Source: Blastocatellia bacterium (GTDB taxonomy: Bacteria > Acidobacteriota > Blastocatellia > Pyrinomonadales > Pyrinomonadaceae). From it: DNA of 61,699 bases. This document shows, one piece after another, positions 26,634-34,622 of this stretch (its first letter is position 1; each line of letters begins with the position of its first letter). The position numbers and the translations under genes were made by a program. Below the pieces are notes generated by a model, which was not told the origin of the DNA, made no database searches, and saw only the letters and a program-made list of their open reading frames with translations. The DNA lies in the NCBI GenBank assembly GCA_016789265.1, contig JAEUQK010000032.1, positions 1 through 61,699 on the forward strand, in the 5' to 3' direction.

Positions 26634-27374
26634 TTATCGCAAAGAGTCGCCGCTCGCGACTTCCCTGCCCAGGACGCCTGCGATTATGCGTTTCATGACC
26701 GATGAGATCATAGCCACCGAATCATTTCTGCCATGTGAATATTCGACGAAGTCTTGCGGCGAAAGCGCCTGCACATTTCGAAACACCTCTCGGTCCTCGG
26801 TCGAGATCTCACCGATGGCATATGACTTTCTGCAGGTGCCGCATTGGAGCTGAAATCCGGAAACGATCGTTGCTGCCTCATTATCGCCGATCGTTCTCCC
26901 GCACGATCCGCAGCGGAGCCAGTCCGGCAGATAGCCGCTCAGCCTAAGCAGCCAGAGTTCGAAATATAATTGAACAGCTGAAAGATCACGTTCGTTCTCT
27001 GGCGCCGCGAGACAGGCCGTGATCATTCGATACAGTGTCTCATCAGCGTCGTGAGGCGGGGCAAAATCGGTTAGCAGGTCGCCGATGTATGAGAATGCGG
27101 CGAGAAACGCAGGATCGCTTGCCGTGCCAAAACGCGACCTGGTCAGTTCTACTTGCTGGATAGAGACGAGTTCGCGGTCGTCCTTTTGAAAATACGAGAG
27201 ATTGACCGTAGAGAACGGCTCTAGCGTGCTCCCGAACCGGCTCTTAAGCCTCTTAGCTCCTTTTGCGACTCCACGGACCACACCGAATTCGCGAGTAAAG
27301 AAAACCACTATCCTGTCGGCTTCGGACAGGTTGTAACTTTTGATCACGAGTGCTTCGGATTCCTTTAGGGACAT
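26634..27374 (-). CDS. recO: DNA repair protein RecO
   Basis: A 246-residue protein. The N-terminal OB fold (SEALVIKSYNLSEADRIVVFFTREFG) is followed by a helical domain and a zinc finger, CGSC...CGTC, at about residues 153-186. RecO anneals ssDNA and loads RecA with RecR. A TATAAT 8 nt before the ATG and no ribosome-binding site suggest a leaderless transcript that continues into lptFG. Length and motifs are normal. Confidence 0.92.
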   Translation of the reverse strand: MSLKESEALVIKSYNLSEADRIVVFFTREFGVVRGVAKGAKRLKSRFGSTLEPFSTVNLSYFQKDDRELVSIQQVELTRSRFGTASDPAFLAAFSYIGDLLTDFAPPHDADETLYRMITACLAAPENERDLSAVQLYFELWLLRLSGYLPDWLRCGSCGRTIGDNEAATIVSGFQLQCGTCRKSYAIGEISTEDREVFRNVQALSPQDFVEYSHGRNDSVAMISSVMKRIIAGVLGREVASGDSLR

Positions 27375-27382
27375 CTAAGATG

Positions 27383-27388
27383 ATTATA
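27383..27388 (-). promoter_or_regulatory. Perfect -10 box 8 nt before recO
   Basis: TATAAT on the minus strand, 8 nt from the ATG at 27374. The -35 (near 27405-27410) is weak. It implies a leader of 0-2 nt. Confidence 0.45.
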
Positions 27389-27545
27389 TCCGAGCGGCAG
27401 GCTTGAGAAGGATGTTGGTAGACGTCCGCAGGCAAAAAGGTCTAAGTCTAATGCTCTCTTCGTGAGCAGATCGAGCGGTAGATGATCACGATCTCTCAGA
27501 TCATAATAACTGTCCACCGCGGATCGTGCCGGCCCCAAACCTATT

Positions 27546-27598
27546 TGCGCCAGCCTTGCGCCACCTGCGCCACCTGCGCCGGCGCGGCACGCGGCGCA
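27546..27598. repeat. GC-rich short tandem repeat and hairpin
   Basis: TGCGCCACC is repeated exactly at 27557-27565 and 27566-27574, with imperfect copies on either side. TGCGCC (27575-27580) and GGCGCA (27593-27598) form a hairpin. It lies between recO and the 56-residue membrane protein. There is no T run, so it is not a classical terminator. Confidence 0.5.
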
Positions 27599-27608
27599 TC
27601 AGATCTTT

Positions 27609-27779
27609 CTACCATGGGATGAAATACAGGACCCAAGCGATCAATAGGCTGACACCGACAAACTGCAGAAAAGTCTTTGTCCCATACCACAGCTTTTCCT
27701 TTGGTGTGCCGTGCGAGATCCCACCGAAAACAATGGAGATCAATGCGCCAAAACCTACAAGATAAAGAAAATGGATCAT
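27609..27779 (-). CDS. 56-residue two-TM membrane protein
   Basis: MIHFLYLVGFGALISIVFGG... is a short frame with two hydrophobic segments (residues 3-20 and 38-54) joined by a Lys-rich loop (HGTPKEKLWYGTK). It ends in FIPW. Its ATG overlaps the stop of the DUF6677 gene as ATGA, a strong sign of translation. No named family is recognised. The role is unknown, probably shared with its neighbour in the inner membrane. Confidence 0.7.
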   Translation of the reverse strand: MIHFLYLVGFGALISIVFGGISHGTPKEKLWYGTKTFLQFVGVSLLIAWVLYFIPW

Positions 27780-28156
27780 TTCTTCCTCCCTAGATAGATG
27801 TCGATCGCATCGATGATCGCAAGGTAATTCAGGAGTCCGGCCGTTTCTACCATCCTGCCGCCATACTCAAAGGTAGCCAGCGCGGGTGTGTTCGGCGACG
27901 GCTCAACCGACAGAAGGAATGCAGCTATCGCACCAAGGCCGTTCCCTAATTTGGCAAAGACGTTTAGTAGAAACAATAACGCCCCTTCGGCAAAATTGAA
28001 TCCGGGGTAATAGGCCCCTCCGCTCAACACGCCAACAATAAAGAGCGTCCAGATCGCAGCCGCGATCAGTAGTCCTCGCTTGCTCCTTTTTTGGATCAGA
28101 TGGCCTGCTCCCGGGAAAAACCAGGCAGCCAGGCCGATTATGATTGGATTATTCAT
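27776..28156 (-). CDS. DUF6677-like membrane protein
   Basis: A 126-residue protein from ATG 28156, with GAGGA 6 nt upstream; the TTG at 28159 is disfavoured. The N-terminus (GLAAWFFPGAGHLIQKRSKRGLLIAAAIW) has the TM2-domain-like feature of a helix, a Gly-rich turn and a basic loop, as in the Acidobacteriota family DUF6677. At least three hydrophobic segments follow. The function is unknown. It is coupled to the small two-TM protein downstream. Confidence 0.65.
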   Translation of the reverse strand: MNNPIIIGLAAWFFPGAGHLIQKRSKRGLLIAAAIWTLFIVGVLSGGAYYPGFNFAEGALLFLLNVFAKLGNGLGAIAAFLLSVEPSPNTPALATFEYGGRMVETAGLLNYLAIIDAIDIYLGRKK

Positions 28157-28387
28157 CAATTGTCCTCGAAAAATTGCCTCTAAATCACCTTAACTGTCAT
28201 AATTCGAACATTAGAGCGGAATGGAATATTTAGCTGCATCTTATTGATATTAGACTATTTACAGAATATCTAAGGTTACGCATCAAGTGTGAGGCGGCGG
28301 CAACCATATCTACTGTATTACTTAAATAGTTTTAGCTAACTCTTTGATATGTCGCACTTTACCGATATCAGAAACTTCTTTACCTTT

Positions 28388-29116
28388 CTACCGCCCGTTT
28401 CCCGCCTTCTCGACAAAACCCCTGAACAATTGCCTCGATAGTTCATCAACCTGCCAATCAAGCTCTGGGTGCCATTGAACTCCAACCACAAATCGATCAC
28501 TTCTCGTGTCACACACGGCCTCTATGACACCGTCCGGGGCCCAGGCGATCTCCTCTAAATCCCTTCCGATCTTACAGATAGACTGGTGGTGATGCGAATT
28601 CACTTTAGTTGTGTCTTGGCCGACAGCTAATCCTTTTTCTAGCGGGCTTCCAGGCTTTACTCGTATCGAGTGCGACCGCCTCTCAAGTGGTATTCCTTGT
28701 TGGTGCTTAATTGCGTTCAGTACCTGCGAATCGATGTCCTGGATGATCGTTCCGCCGCGTGACACGTTCAGCGCCTGAAGCCCATAGCATATCGCAAATA
28801 GAGGCAAGTTTCTCTTCTCTATTTCCGCGAGAACTAACAGATCGGTAGCGTCTTTCTCGGGAACGACCCGCCCAAGCTTTGGATGCGGTTCCTCACTGAA
28901 ATGTGCGGGGTCCACATCTGAATCGCTCCCCGGCAATAGTATGCCGTCAAGGCCTGCGACTGCATCGACAATATACTCTTCGTCAGGTATCAGCGATATG
29001 TGAACCGGGGTCGCTCCCGCTGCAGCAAGAGCCTCACTATAGTCGCGTCCCAGATAAAACCGCCTTGTAGCGTGCTCAAGCCGCATTGTGATGCCGATCT
29101 TTGGTCTATACGCCAT
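28388..29116 (-). CDS. Gamma-glutamyl-gamma-aminobutyrate hydrolase family protein (C26)
   Basis: A 242-residue class-I glutamine-amidotransferase-like hydrolase. The nucleophile C110 is in FAICYGLQALN, and the His-Glu pair is in GVQWHPEL near the C-terminus. LLPGSDSDVDP supplies the oxyanion loop. PuuD-type members cleave gamma-glutamyl-GABA in putrescine catabolism. No other puu genes are present, so the substrate is open. The start is ATG 29116 (MAYRPKIGIT) or TTG 29134. It diverges from hslV over about 80 bp. Confidence 0.85.
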   Translation of the reverse strand: MAYRPKIGITMRLEHATRRFYLGRDYSEALAAAGATPVHISLIPDEEYIVDAVAGLDGILLPGSDSDVDPAHFSEEPHPKLGRVVPEKDATDLLVLAEIEKRNLPLFAICYGLQALNVSRGGTIIQDIDSQVLNAIKHQQGIPLERRSHSIRVKPGSPLEKGLAVGQDTTKVNSHHHQSICKIGRDLEEIAWAPDGVIEAVCDTRSDRFVVGVQWHPELDWQVDELSRQLFRGFVEKAGNGR

Positions 29117-29157
29117 AAACACGTTTATGTTCAAGCAATGTCGCTGTGTATGTCAAT

Positions 29158-29186
29158 TTGAGCATTTGTTTTCGAACAACTATCAT
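29158..29186 (+). promoter_or_regulatory. Promoter of hslV with no room for a leader
   Basis: TTGAGC (29158-29163), 17-nt spacer, TATCAT (29181-29186), then 8 nt to the ATG. Confidence 0.5.
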
Positions 29187-29194
29187 CTAGGTTT

Positions 29195-29746
29195 ATGGGC
29201 AATTCCGGTTCGAGAGAGTTTATCCGGTCGACGACCGTTCTCCTGGTTCAGCGTGGCGGAAAGGTCGCGATGGCGGGCGATGGCCAGGTTACGCTAGGTG
29301 ATACCGTGATAAAGGGAAAAGCTCGAAAGGTCAGGCGAATAGCCGGCGGGAACATCCTCGCGGGTTTTGCGGGTGCCACGGCAGACGCGTTCACTCTTTT
29401 GACCCGCTTTGAGACAAAACTCGAGCAGTTTCAGAACCAGCTCGAACGGGCCGCCATCGAACTGAGCAAGGATTGGCGCACGGACAAATATCTTCGAAAT
29501 CTGGAAGCTTTGTTGATCGTTGCCGATAACAAAGATGCGTTCTTGCTTTCTGGAAAGGGTGATGTGATCGCCTCCGATGATGGTCTTCTTTCGGTCGGTT
29601 CCGGCAGTATGTATGCACTAGCGGCCGCACGTGCACTCATGAAGCACACGGAGCTTTCCGCTCGCGAGATAGTCGAAGATGCCCTGCGCATCGCCGGAGA
29701 GATCTGTATTTACACTAACGGCGAGATCGTTATCGAGGAATTGTAA
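29195..29746 (+). CDS. hslV: ATP-dependent protease subunit HslV
   Basis: A 183-residue N-terminal nucleophile peptidase of the proteasome-beta fold. [23 protein letters not shown] and [12 protein letters not shown] are diagnostic. The catalytic threonine is T13 ([13 protein letters not shown]), so a 12-residue propeptide must be removed. E. coli HslV loses only Met. The hexamer pairs with HslU to degrade unfolded proteins. hslU follows after 81 nt. Confidence 0.95.
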   Translation: MGNSGSREFIRSTTVLLVQRGGKVAMAGDGQVTLGDTVIKGKARKVRRIAGGNILAGFAGATADAFTLLTRFETKLEQFQNQLERAAIELSKDWRTDKYLRNLEALLIVADNKDAFLLSGKGDVIASDDGLLSVGSGSMYALAAARALMKHTELSAREIVEDALRIAGEICIYTNGEIVIEEL

Positions 29747-29827
29747 AGAAGGCAGAAATGCCGGGCGTGAGGTGGTTGGTCACCAACGAGTTCAAACTGC
29801 GGACGAGGGCGTCTGCGATGCATTAAG

Positions 29828-31213
29828 ATGGCGATATATCTTGGCGGCCAGACCGCGACAGCAAAACCTAAGCTCGATGAGCTTACTCCACGGCAGATAG
29901 TCGAGGAACTCGACAAGTATGTCGTGGGCCAGTCGGCAGCAAAGCGTGCCGTGGCAGTCGCGCTTCGCAATCGCATCCGCCGCCAGAAATTACCGGCCGA
30001 GATCGCTCAAGATGTCCTGCCGAAGAACATCCTCATGATTGGCGCGACCGGCGTAGGTAAGACCGAGATAGCAAGACGCTTGGCACGCGTCGCCGATTCG
30101 CCCTTCATCAAGATCGAGGCATCCAAATTTACCGAAGTCGGCTACGTTGGGCGGGATGTAGAAAGCATGATCCGTGAACTAACGGATGTGGCGGTGGATA
30201 TGGCTCGACAATCGGCATTTGAGGAAGTCAAGGTACAGGCCGAACAGAACGCCGAAGAGAACATCCTCGATATCTTGCTACCACCAACATCATTCAATTA
30301 CGAAAGCGAGATTGATGCATCCGATCCGCCTGCCAATCGGACACGGGAAAAACTGCGCGAACAACTTCGCAAAGGCGAGCTGGACGAACGCCTTATAGAG
30401 ATCGATACGCAGGACCGCGGGAACGCGACGATCGATTTCATAGGCGGCCAGGGAATGGAAGAGATGGGCGTGAACTTAAAAGACATGTTCGGCAATCTTT
30501 TCCCGGCAAAGACCGTTCGACGCAAGATGAAGATCGGCGACGCCAAGCCCTACATGATCCGAGACGAACAGGAACGCCTGGTCGATATGGAACAGATAAC
30601 CCGAAACGCCATCAGAAAAGTCCAGGATTCGGGCATTGTGTTTCTGGACGAGATCGACAAGATCGCCGGCCGAGAATCAACAGGGAATCCAGACGTTTCA
30701 CGTGAAGGGGTTCAGCGCGATCTGTTGCCGATCGTTGAGGGAACCAACGTCAATACTAAGTACGGCATGGTCAGTACCGAGCATATCTTGTTTGTCGCAG
30801 CTGGAGCGTTCCACGTATCAAAGCCCTCGGACCTAATACCGGAACTTCAAGGACGGTTTCCCATCCGCGTAGAACTCGAGTCGTTAACTGTTGAAGATCT
30901 TAAACGGATCTTGGTTCAACCAAAGAATTCACTTATCAAGCAGTATCAGGCACTCTTAAGCACAGAGGGAATCGAGCTGGAATTCACGGATGAAGCGGTC
31001 TCGAAGATCGCAGAGATGACTGCCGAGATAAACCTTCAAACTGAGAATATTGGTGCCCGACGGCTTCACACATTACTGGAAAAGCTCTTAGAGGAAATAA
31101 GTTTCTTAGGTAGTGAACTCGAAGTTAAGCACCAGGTGATCGATGCCGATTATGTTAGTTCCAGGCTTGACGGTTTAGTAGAAAATCGCGACCTCAGACA
31201 ATACATACTTTAA
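29828..31213 (+). CDS. hslU: ATP-dependent protease ATPase subunit HslU
   Basis: A 461-residue AAA+ unfoldase. Walker A is GATGVGKT (residues 72-79) and Walker B is VFLDEID (about 270-276). An I-domain insert covers about 110-240, and the C-terminal EDLRQYIL-like tail (NRDLRQYIL) docks into HslV. Length and motifs are normal. A 12-bp match to the core of parS lies in its coding sequence (30695-30706). Partner of hslV upstream. Confidence 0.96.
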   Translation: MAIYLGGQTATAKPKLDELTPRQIVEELDKYVVGQSAAKRAVAVALRNRIRRQKLPAEIAQDVLPKNILMIGATGVGKTEIARRLARVADSPFIKIEASKFTEVGYVGRDVESMIRELTDVAVDMARQSAFEEVKVQAEQNAEENILDILLPPTSFNYESEIDASDPPANRTREKLREQLRKGELDERLIEIDTQDRGNATIDFIGGQGMEEMGVNLKDMFGNLFPAKTVRRKMKIGDAKPYMIRDEQERLVDMEQITRNAIRKVQDSGIVFLDEIDKIAGRESTGNPDVSREGVQRDLLPIVEGTNVNTKYGMVSTEHILFVAAGAFHVSKPSDLIPELQGRFPIRVELESLTVEDLKRILVQPKNSLIKQYQALLSTEGIELEFTDEAVSKIAEMTAEINLQTENIGARRLHTLLEKLLEEISFLGSELEVKHQVIDADYVSSRLDGLVENRDLRQYIL

Positions 31214-31253
31214 GCACTTATCCGCTCAGAAAACTAAGCACATTACGCACCTT

Positions 31254-32354
31254 ATGCCTTTAAGCTTTCCCGTTAAGCAGTTCGTTTCTAAAGCACCCTT
31301 AGCGGTTTTAGCACTTGTTCTGCTTACGTCGTTAAGCTGTGGAAAACGCAAGCCGCCACTACCTCCGGAAGAGCGGGTCTTGCAGCGAGCAACGATCACT
31401 GGGTTTCAACGTGGAAATCAAGTGGTCTTATCGTGGAAGATGCCTAACCGGAACGCGCCTGAGGGCAGTGTTCTGAATATCAAAAGGGCGGACATTTACC
31501 GTTTGACCGAGCCGCTGACAACTCCCCAAAACCTTTCGGAAGAGGAATTTGCAAGCAGAAGCCTGATCATCGCGACGATGCCGATCACGGATGCAGATTT
31601 CGGCGCAAAAACGCTGCAATTTTCCGATTCCCTGCAGTTCGCCGGTCAGCCTGCGAGATTGCGTTACGCTGTCCGATTCGTGAACGCGTCCGGACAAAAG
31701 GCGGCGTTTTCCAATTTTTTCCTCCTTGAACCAGCGGCACATGTCGCAAACGCTCCTACTTCCCTTTCGTCAGAACTTACACAAGAGTCTGTAAGGCTTT
31801 CCTGGCAGGCACCCACTTCGAACATCGACGGGTCGGGTCCGGCTAACATTATAGGATACAACATTTATCGATCAGAATCTGAGAAGATACCTGCGAAACT
31901 GTTGAACAAATCGCCTGTCAACGATAACCGATATGACGACTCGTTTTTTGAGTTCGAAAAGGAATATTTCTATTTCGTGCGAACCGTTTCGCTTGGGACC
32001 GATGCCCAGCCGACGGAAAGCTCGGAATCGAATATTTTCAGGATCAAACCCGTAGATACATTTCCGCCGTCGGCACCAGCGGCAGTGACAATCGCTGCAA
32101 CTCCGACTGAGATCTCCGTATTCTTCCCTGCTAACCCGGAACCGGACGTAGTCGGATATCGGATATACCGTTCAACGGACCCCGATCTTGTTAAAGAAAG
32201 ATGGGAACTATTGACCCCTGAACTATTGACAACAAATACTTTCCAGGACAATAAGGTCGAATCAGGCAAGACCTATTTTTACTACGTGACCGCGACCGAC
32301 AAATTTAAGAACGTAAGTGCACCAAGCGATGTTGTGAATGAAACCATCCCTTGA
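31254..32354 (+). CDS. Lipoprotein with fibronectin type III domains
   Basis: A 366-residue protein. The N-terminal hydrophobic stretch ends in the lipobox LSC (AVLALVLLTSLSCGKRK), so it is probably anchored to a membrane. Three FN3-like beta-sandwich units can be outlined, at about residues 45-150, 155-265 and 270-366. They are marked by VRLSWQAP, IIGYNIYRS and VVGYRIYRS followed by TYFYYVTATD. FN3 lipoproteins bind surfaces or polymers; the ligand is unknown. It follows hslU by 40 nt and may be read with it. It is one of the clearest Acidobacteriota-style surface lipoproteins here. Confidence 0.85.
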   Translation: MPLSFPVKQFVSKAPLAVLALVLLTSLSCGKRKPPLPPEERVLQRATITGFQRGNQVVLSWKMPNRNAPEGSVLNIKRADIYRLTEPLTTPQNLSEEEFASRSLIIATMPITDADFGAKTLQFSDSLQFAGQPARLRYAVRFVNASGQKAAFSNFFLLEPAAHVANAPTSLSSELTQESVRLSWQAPTSNIDGSGPANIIGYNIYRSESEKIPAKLLNKSPVNDNRYDDSFFEFEKEYFYFVRTVSLGTDAQPTESSESNIFRIKPVDTFPPSAPAAVTIAATPTEISVFFPANPEPDVVGYRIYRSTDPDLVKERWELLTPELLTTNTFQDNKVESGKTYFYYVTATDKFKNVSAPSDVVNETIP

Positions 32355-32384
32355 TACGCAAATCCCTCTAACAACGACGTCATA

Positions 32385-32600
32385 AATAAAGAAAAGGCCC
32401 GCTGCGGGCAGGCAACGGACCTTATCATCTTTATTCGTTCAACTCAGTCTCGAGTCAAGAGCATCGCGCCGACAAGACTCTCAGGAGTGTCCCCACGTTC
32501 CGTAATTCTCTAAGCTAATTTCCACGCCGGATTTCACTTGCGAGCGGCTCGCGAGCCGGAAAACTCTTTAGTTCCCCTTGTTTACTAAAACGCGTTCAGT
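32385..32600 (-). ncRNA. Candidate small RNA gene of about 215 nt, family unknown
   Basis: The minus strand has a near-consensus promoter (32607-32636) and an intrinsic terminator 180-220 nt downstream, with no ORF between. Predicted transcript start is about 32600 and end about 32385. Local hairpins include CGGCT-CGCG-AGCCG (palindrome 32545-32558), GGAACU/AGUUUUCC and ACUC-CUGA-GAGU. The size is in the range of 6S RNA, but I could not demonstrate the 6S central bubble. tmRNA, RNase P and SRP RNA are excluded by size or motifs. The lipoprotein gene to the left is convergent, so this is not a leader. Confidence 0.5.
32394..32423. terminator. Intrinsic terminator for the candidate sRNA (and possibly the lipoprotein gene)
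   Basis: On the minus strand AAGGTCCG (32423-32416) pairs with CGGGCCTT (32401-32394), an 8-bp stem with one wobble, followed by TTCTTTATTT. A smaller hairpin GCCCG-CAG-CGGGC is nested. The plus strand can also fold. Confidence 0.75.
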
Positions 32601-32606
32601 AGGAAA

Positions 32607-32636
32607 ATAATAGTCCTAAAGGCTTCTGAATGTCAA
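32607..32636 (-). promoter_or_regulatory. Consensus sigma70 promoter for the candidate sRNA
   Basis: Minus strand: TTGACA (32636-32631), 18-nt spacer, TATTAT (32612-32607). The best promoter match in the window. Confidence 0.65.
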
Positions 32637-32653
32637 TACTTTTTTTGCCGCAA

Positions 32654-32680
32654 CAAGCACTCTTATATTTTGAGTGCTAA
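32654..32680. promoter_or_regulatory. CIRCE element (HrcA operator)
   Basis: CAAGCACTC-N9-GAGTGCTAA matches the CIRCE consensus TTAGCACTC-N9-GAGTGCTAA at 16 of 18 positions with the exact 9-nt spacer. The spacer contains TATATT/TATTTT, so a rightward -10 may be buried in it. The next rightward gene is the FAH-family gene at 32788, not groES/groEL. Confidence 0.85.
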
Positions 32681-32787
32681 ATCAGGAATATCCATGATAT
32701 TGAGTATTTGGGTTAAGCCGCACTCGACATTTTGTATCCAACGACTTACATTGAAATTTATTCGTGCAAGTCTGAACTAGGTTCAAA

Positions 32788-33417
32788 ATGAAGATCGAGA
32801 TACCTTCTGATTTTTCGCCGTCAAAGATAATTTGCGTCGGCAGAAACTATGCGGAACATGCCGCCGAACTCGGCAACGAAGTTCCCAAGGAGCCGCTTCT
32901 CTTCCTGAAAGCTCCGTCTGCCTTGATCCGCGATAATGAACCGATCGTCATCCCGCCACAGTCGCAGCAAGTCGAGCATGAGGGTGAGCTTGCGATCATT
33001 ATCGGACGCGACTGTAAGGACATCGGCGATGATGAGGATCCATTCCAATACGTGCATGGTTATTCATGCCTGAACGACGTAACGGCACGCGACATTCAGC
33101 GAAAAGATGTCCAGTTTACCCGCGGCAAGTCGTTTGACACGTTTTGCCCGATCGGGCCATGGATCGAGACCGAACTCGACGTGAGCGACCTCAGGGTGAC
33201 TTGTTCTGTAAACGGCGACTTAAAACAGGACGGGCGAACCTCCCAAATGGTGTTCCCCGTCGAATTTTTGATACGATACATCTCAAGACAGATGACGCTG
33301 AAAGCGGGCGATGTGATCGCAACGGGGACGCCGTCTGGCGTTTCCAAGCTGAACCCCGGCGATGTTTGCACCGTGGAGATCGAAAGGATCGGCGTGCTGT
33401 CAAATACGGTCAGGTGA
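32788..33417 (+). CDS. Fumarylacetoacetate hydrolase family protein
   Basis: A 209-residue protein of the FAH C-terminal fold. ICVGRNYAEHAAELG is the classic N-terminal signature. Metal ligands lie in EHEGELAIIIG, and the substrate lid in YVHGYSCLNDVTARD. GDVIATGTPSGV is near the end. Members cleave C-C bonds or isomerise/decarboxylate 2-oxo acids (acylpyruvase, oxaloacetate decarboxylase, HpcE-like). The substrate cannot be told from sequence. It lies 108 nt downstream of the CIRCE, and the transaldolase-like gene follows after 26 nt. Confidence 0.9.
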   Translation: MKIEIPSDFSPSKIICVGRNYAEHAAELGNEVPKEPLLFLKAPSALIRDNEPIVIPPQSQQVEHEGELAIIIGRDCKDIGDDEDPFQYVHGYSCLNDVTARDIQRKDVQFTRGKSFDTFCPIGPWIETELDVSDLRVTCSVNGDLKQDGRTSQMVFPVEFLIRYISRQMTLKAGDVIATGTPSGVSKLNPGDVCTVEIERIGVLSNTVR

Positions 33418-33443
33418 CCAAATCGTAAACCCAAAAAGAACAA

Positions 33444-34094
33444 ATGAAATTTTTTATCGATACCGCTAATTTGGAAGAGATTCGCGAAGCCAATGAACTT
33501 GGGCTAATAGATGGCGTAACGACAAATCCGTCGCTTGTGGCAAAAGAAGGCGATGTAGTCTTTGAAGAACACATCGCAAAGATCTGTTCCATTGTCAAAG
33601 GAGACGTTTCTGCAGAAGTGACGGCCCTTGACACGGAAGGAATGCTGACGCAAGGCCGCGAGCTTGCGAAGATAGCTCCGAACGTCGTCGTAAAGGTCCC
33701 ACTGACACTTGACGGTCTTAAGGCTTGCCGAACGCTCACCGCTGAGGGTACCGGTGTCAACGTCACGCTGTGCTTCTCGCCTGCCCAAGCGCTTTTGGCG
33801 GCCAAGGCCGGTGCGAGGTATATCTCGCCATTTATCGGCCGTCTTGACGACATTTCGACCAATGGAATGCAGTTGATCATGGACATCGTCCAGATATACG
33901 ACAACTACGATTTCGATACACAGGTACTTGCCGCTTCGATACGGCATCCGATGCATATAGTCGATTGCGCCCTTGCTAGGGCAGACGTAGCAACGATCCC
34001 ATTCAAAGTGATCAAACAGCTGGTTCAGCATCCCTTGACCGACAAAGGACTTGAGGCATTCCTCGCCGATTGGAAAAAGAGCGGCCGAGAATAG
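33444..34094 (+). CDS. Transaldolase / fructose-6-phosphate aldolase family protein
   Basis: A 216-residue short transaldolase (TalC/FSA type). [31 protein letters not shown] is characteristic, K84 in VVVKVPLT is the Schiff-base lysine, and [13 protein letters not shown] follows. It transfers dihydroxyacetone units between sugar phosphates or cleaves fructose-6-phosphate. Sequence alone does not decide between the two. It is likely co-transcribed with the FAH-family gene and ends at a strong bidirectional terminator. Confidence 0.9.
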   Translation: MKFFIDTANLEEIREANELGLIDGVTTNPSLVAKEGDVVFEEHIAKICSIVKGDVSAEVTALDTEGMLTQGRELAKIAPNVVVKVPLTLDGLKACRTLTAEGTGVNVTLCFSPAQALLAAKAGARYISPFIGRLDDISTNGMQLIMDIVQIYDNYDFDTQVLAASIRHPMHIVDCALARADVATIPFKVIKQLVQHPLTDKGLEAFLADWKKSGRE

Positions 34095-34120
34095 GATAAA
34101 GACGTCAGTACAGAAATTTG

Positions 34121-34159
34121 GAAGCCGGAGTAAGGCCATTATCTGCTCACTCCGGCTTC
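34121..34159. terminator. Bidirectional terminator
   Basis: GAAGCCGGAGT (34121-34131) and ACTCCGGCTTC (34149-34159), an 11-bp perfect stem with a 17-nt loop, between convergent genes. Confidence 0.8.
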
Positions 34160-34166
34160 AAATATT

Positions 34167-34568
34167 TTACGACGATCCCTGGGAGCCATCCGGGAACAGT
34201 AACCCTCTGAGTTCGCCTTGATGTGCTGCGGCATCGAGGTCCTGCTGCAAGGCTGACTGGTACTTGGCCCGAAACACCTCGTCTTCGTTCTCCATTGAGA
34301 TCAACGAACGAAGAGAGGAGATATGCAGCTCTACCGTTTCCTCGCTAAAACCGTCCTTCTGGTCAAACATCTCATCGATCTCGACGATCAAAGTCGAAAA
34401 CTTACGCAGCCACGCAAAATCAACATCATCGAGCAGTATTGCGAGAAACTGACCGGGGCTCAATGGTCCATTTGAAACCTCATAGATCCTTCTTTCGTGA
34501 TCGAGCAGTGTCTTATGCAGCTTAAGCAGCAAATTACGTCCGTTCTTGAGTAAATCAGCGTTAGTCAT
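34167..34568 (-). CDS. Conserved hypothetical helical protein
   Basis: A 133-residue soluble, mostly helical protein. Features are a KLHKTLLDHERRIYE helix, GPLSPGQFLAILLDDVDFAWLRKFSTLIVEIDEM in the middle, and a Gln/Asp-rich C-terminus. I recall similar proteins in Proteobacteria without assigned function. No catalytic motif is visible. It is divergent from marR across the operator region and convergent with the transaldolase gene. Confidence 0.75.
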   Translation of the reverse strand: MTNADLLKNGRNLLLKLHKTLLDHERRIYEVSNGPLSPGQFLAILLDDVDFAWLRKFSTLIVEIDEMFDQKDGFSEETVELHISSLRSLISMENEDEVFRAKYQSALQQDLDAAAHQGELRGLLFPDGSQGSS

Positions 34569-34622
34569 AAAACCATTCTAACCCACCTAACGAAAGTTAG
34601 TTACCGGCCTTTCTTTTGTTTA

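Noticed and set aside
32385..32600. tmRNA, RNase P RNA or SRP RNA at the sRNA locus
   Set aside because: No tag ORF, CCA end or conserved core motifs, and the wrong size.
32693..32779. 28-residue frame between CIRCE and the FAH-family gene
   Set aside because: Too short and without a ribosome-binding site; no heat-shock protein pattern.
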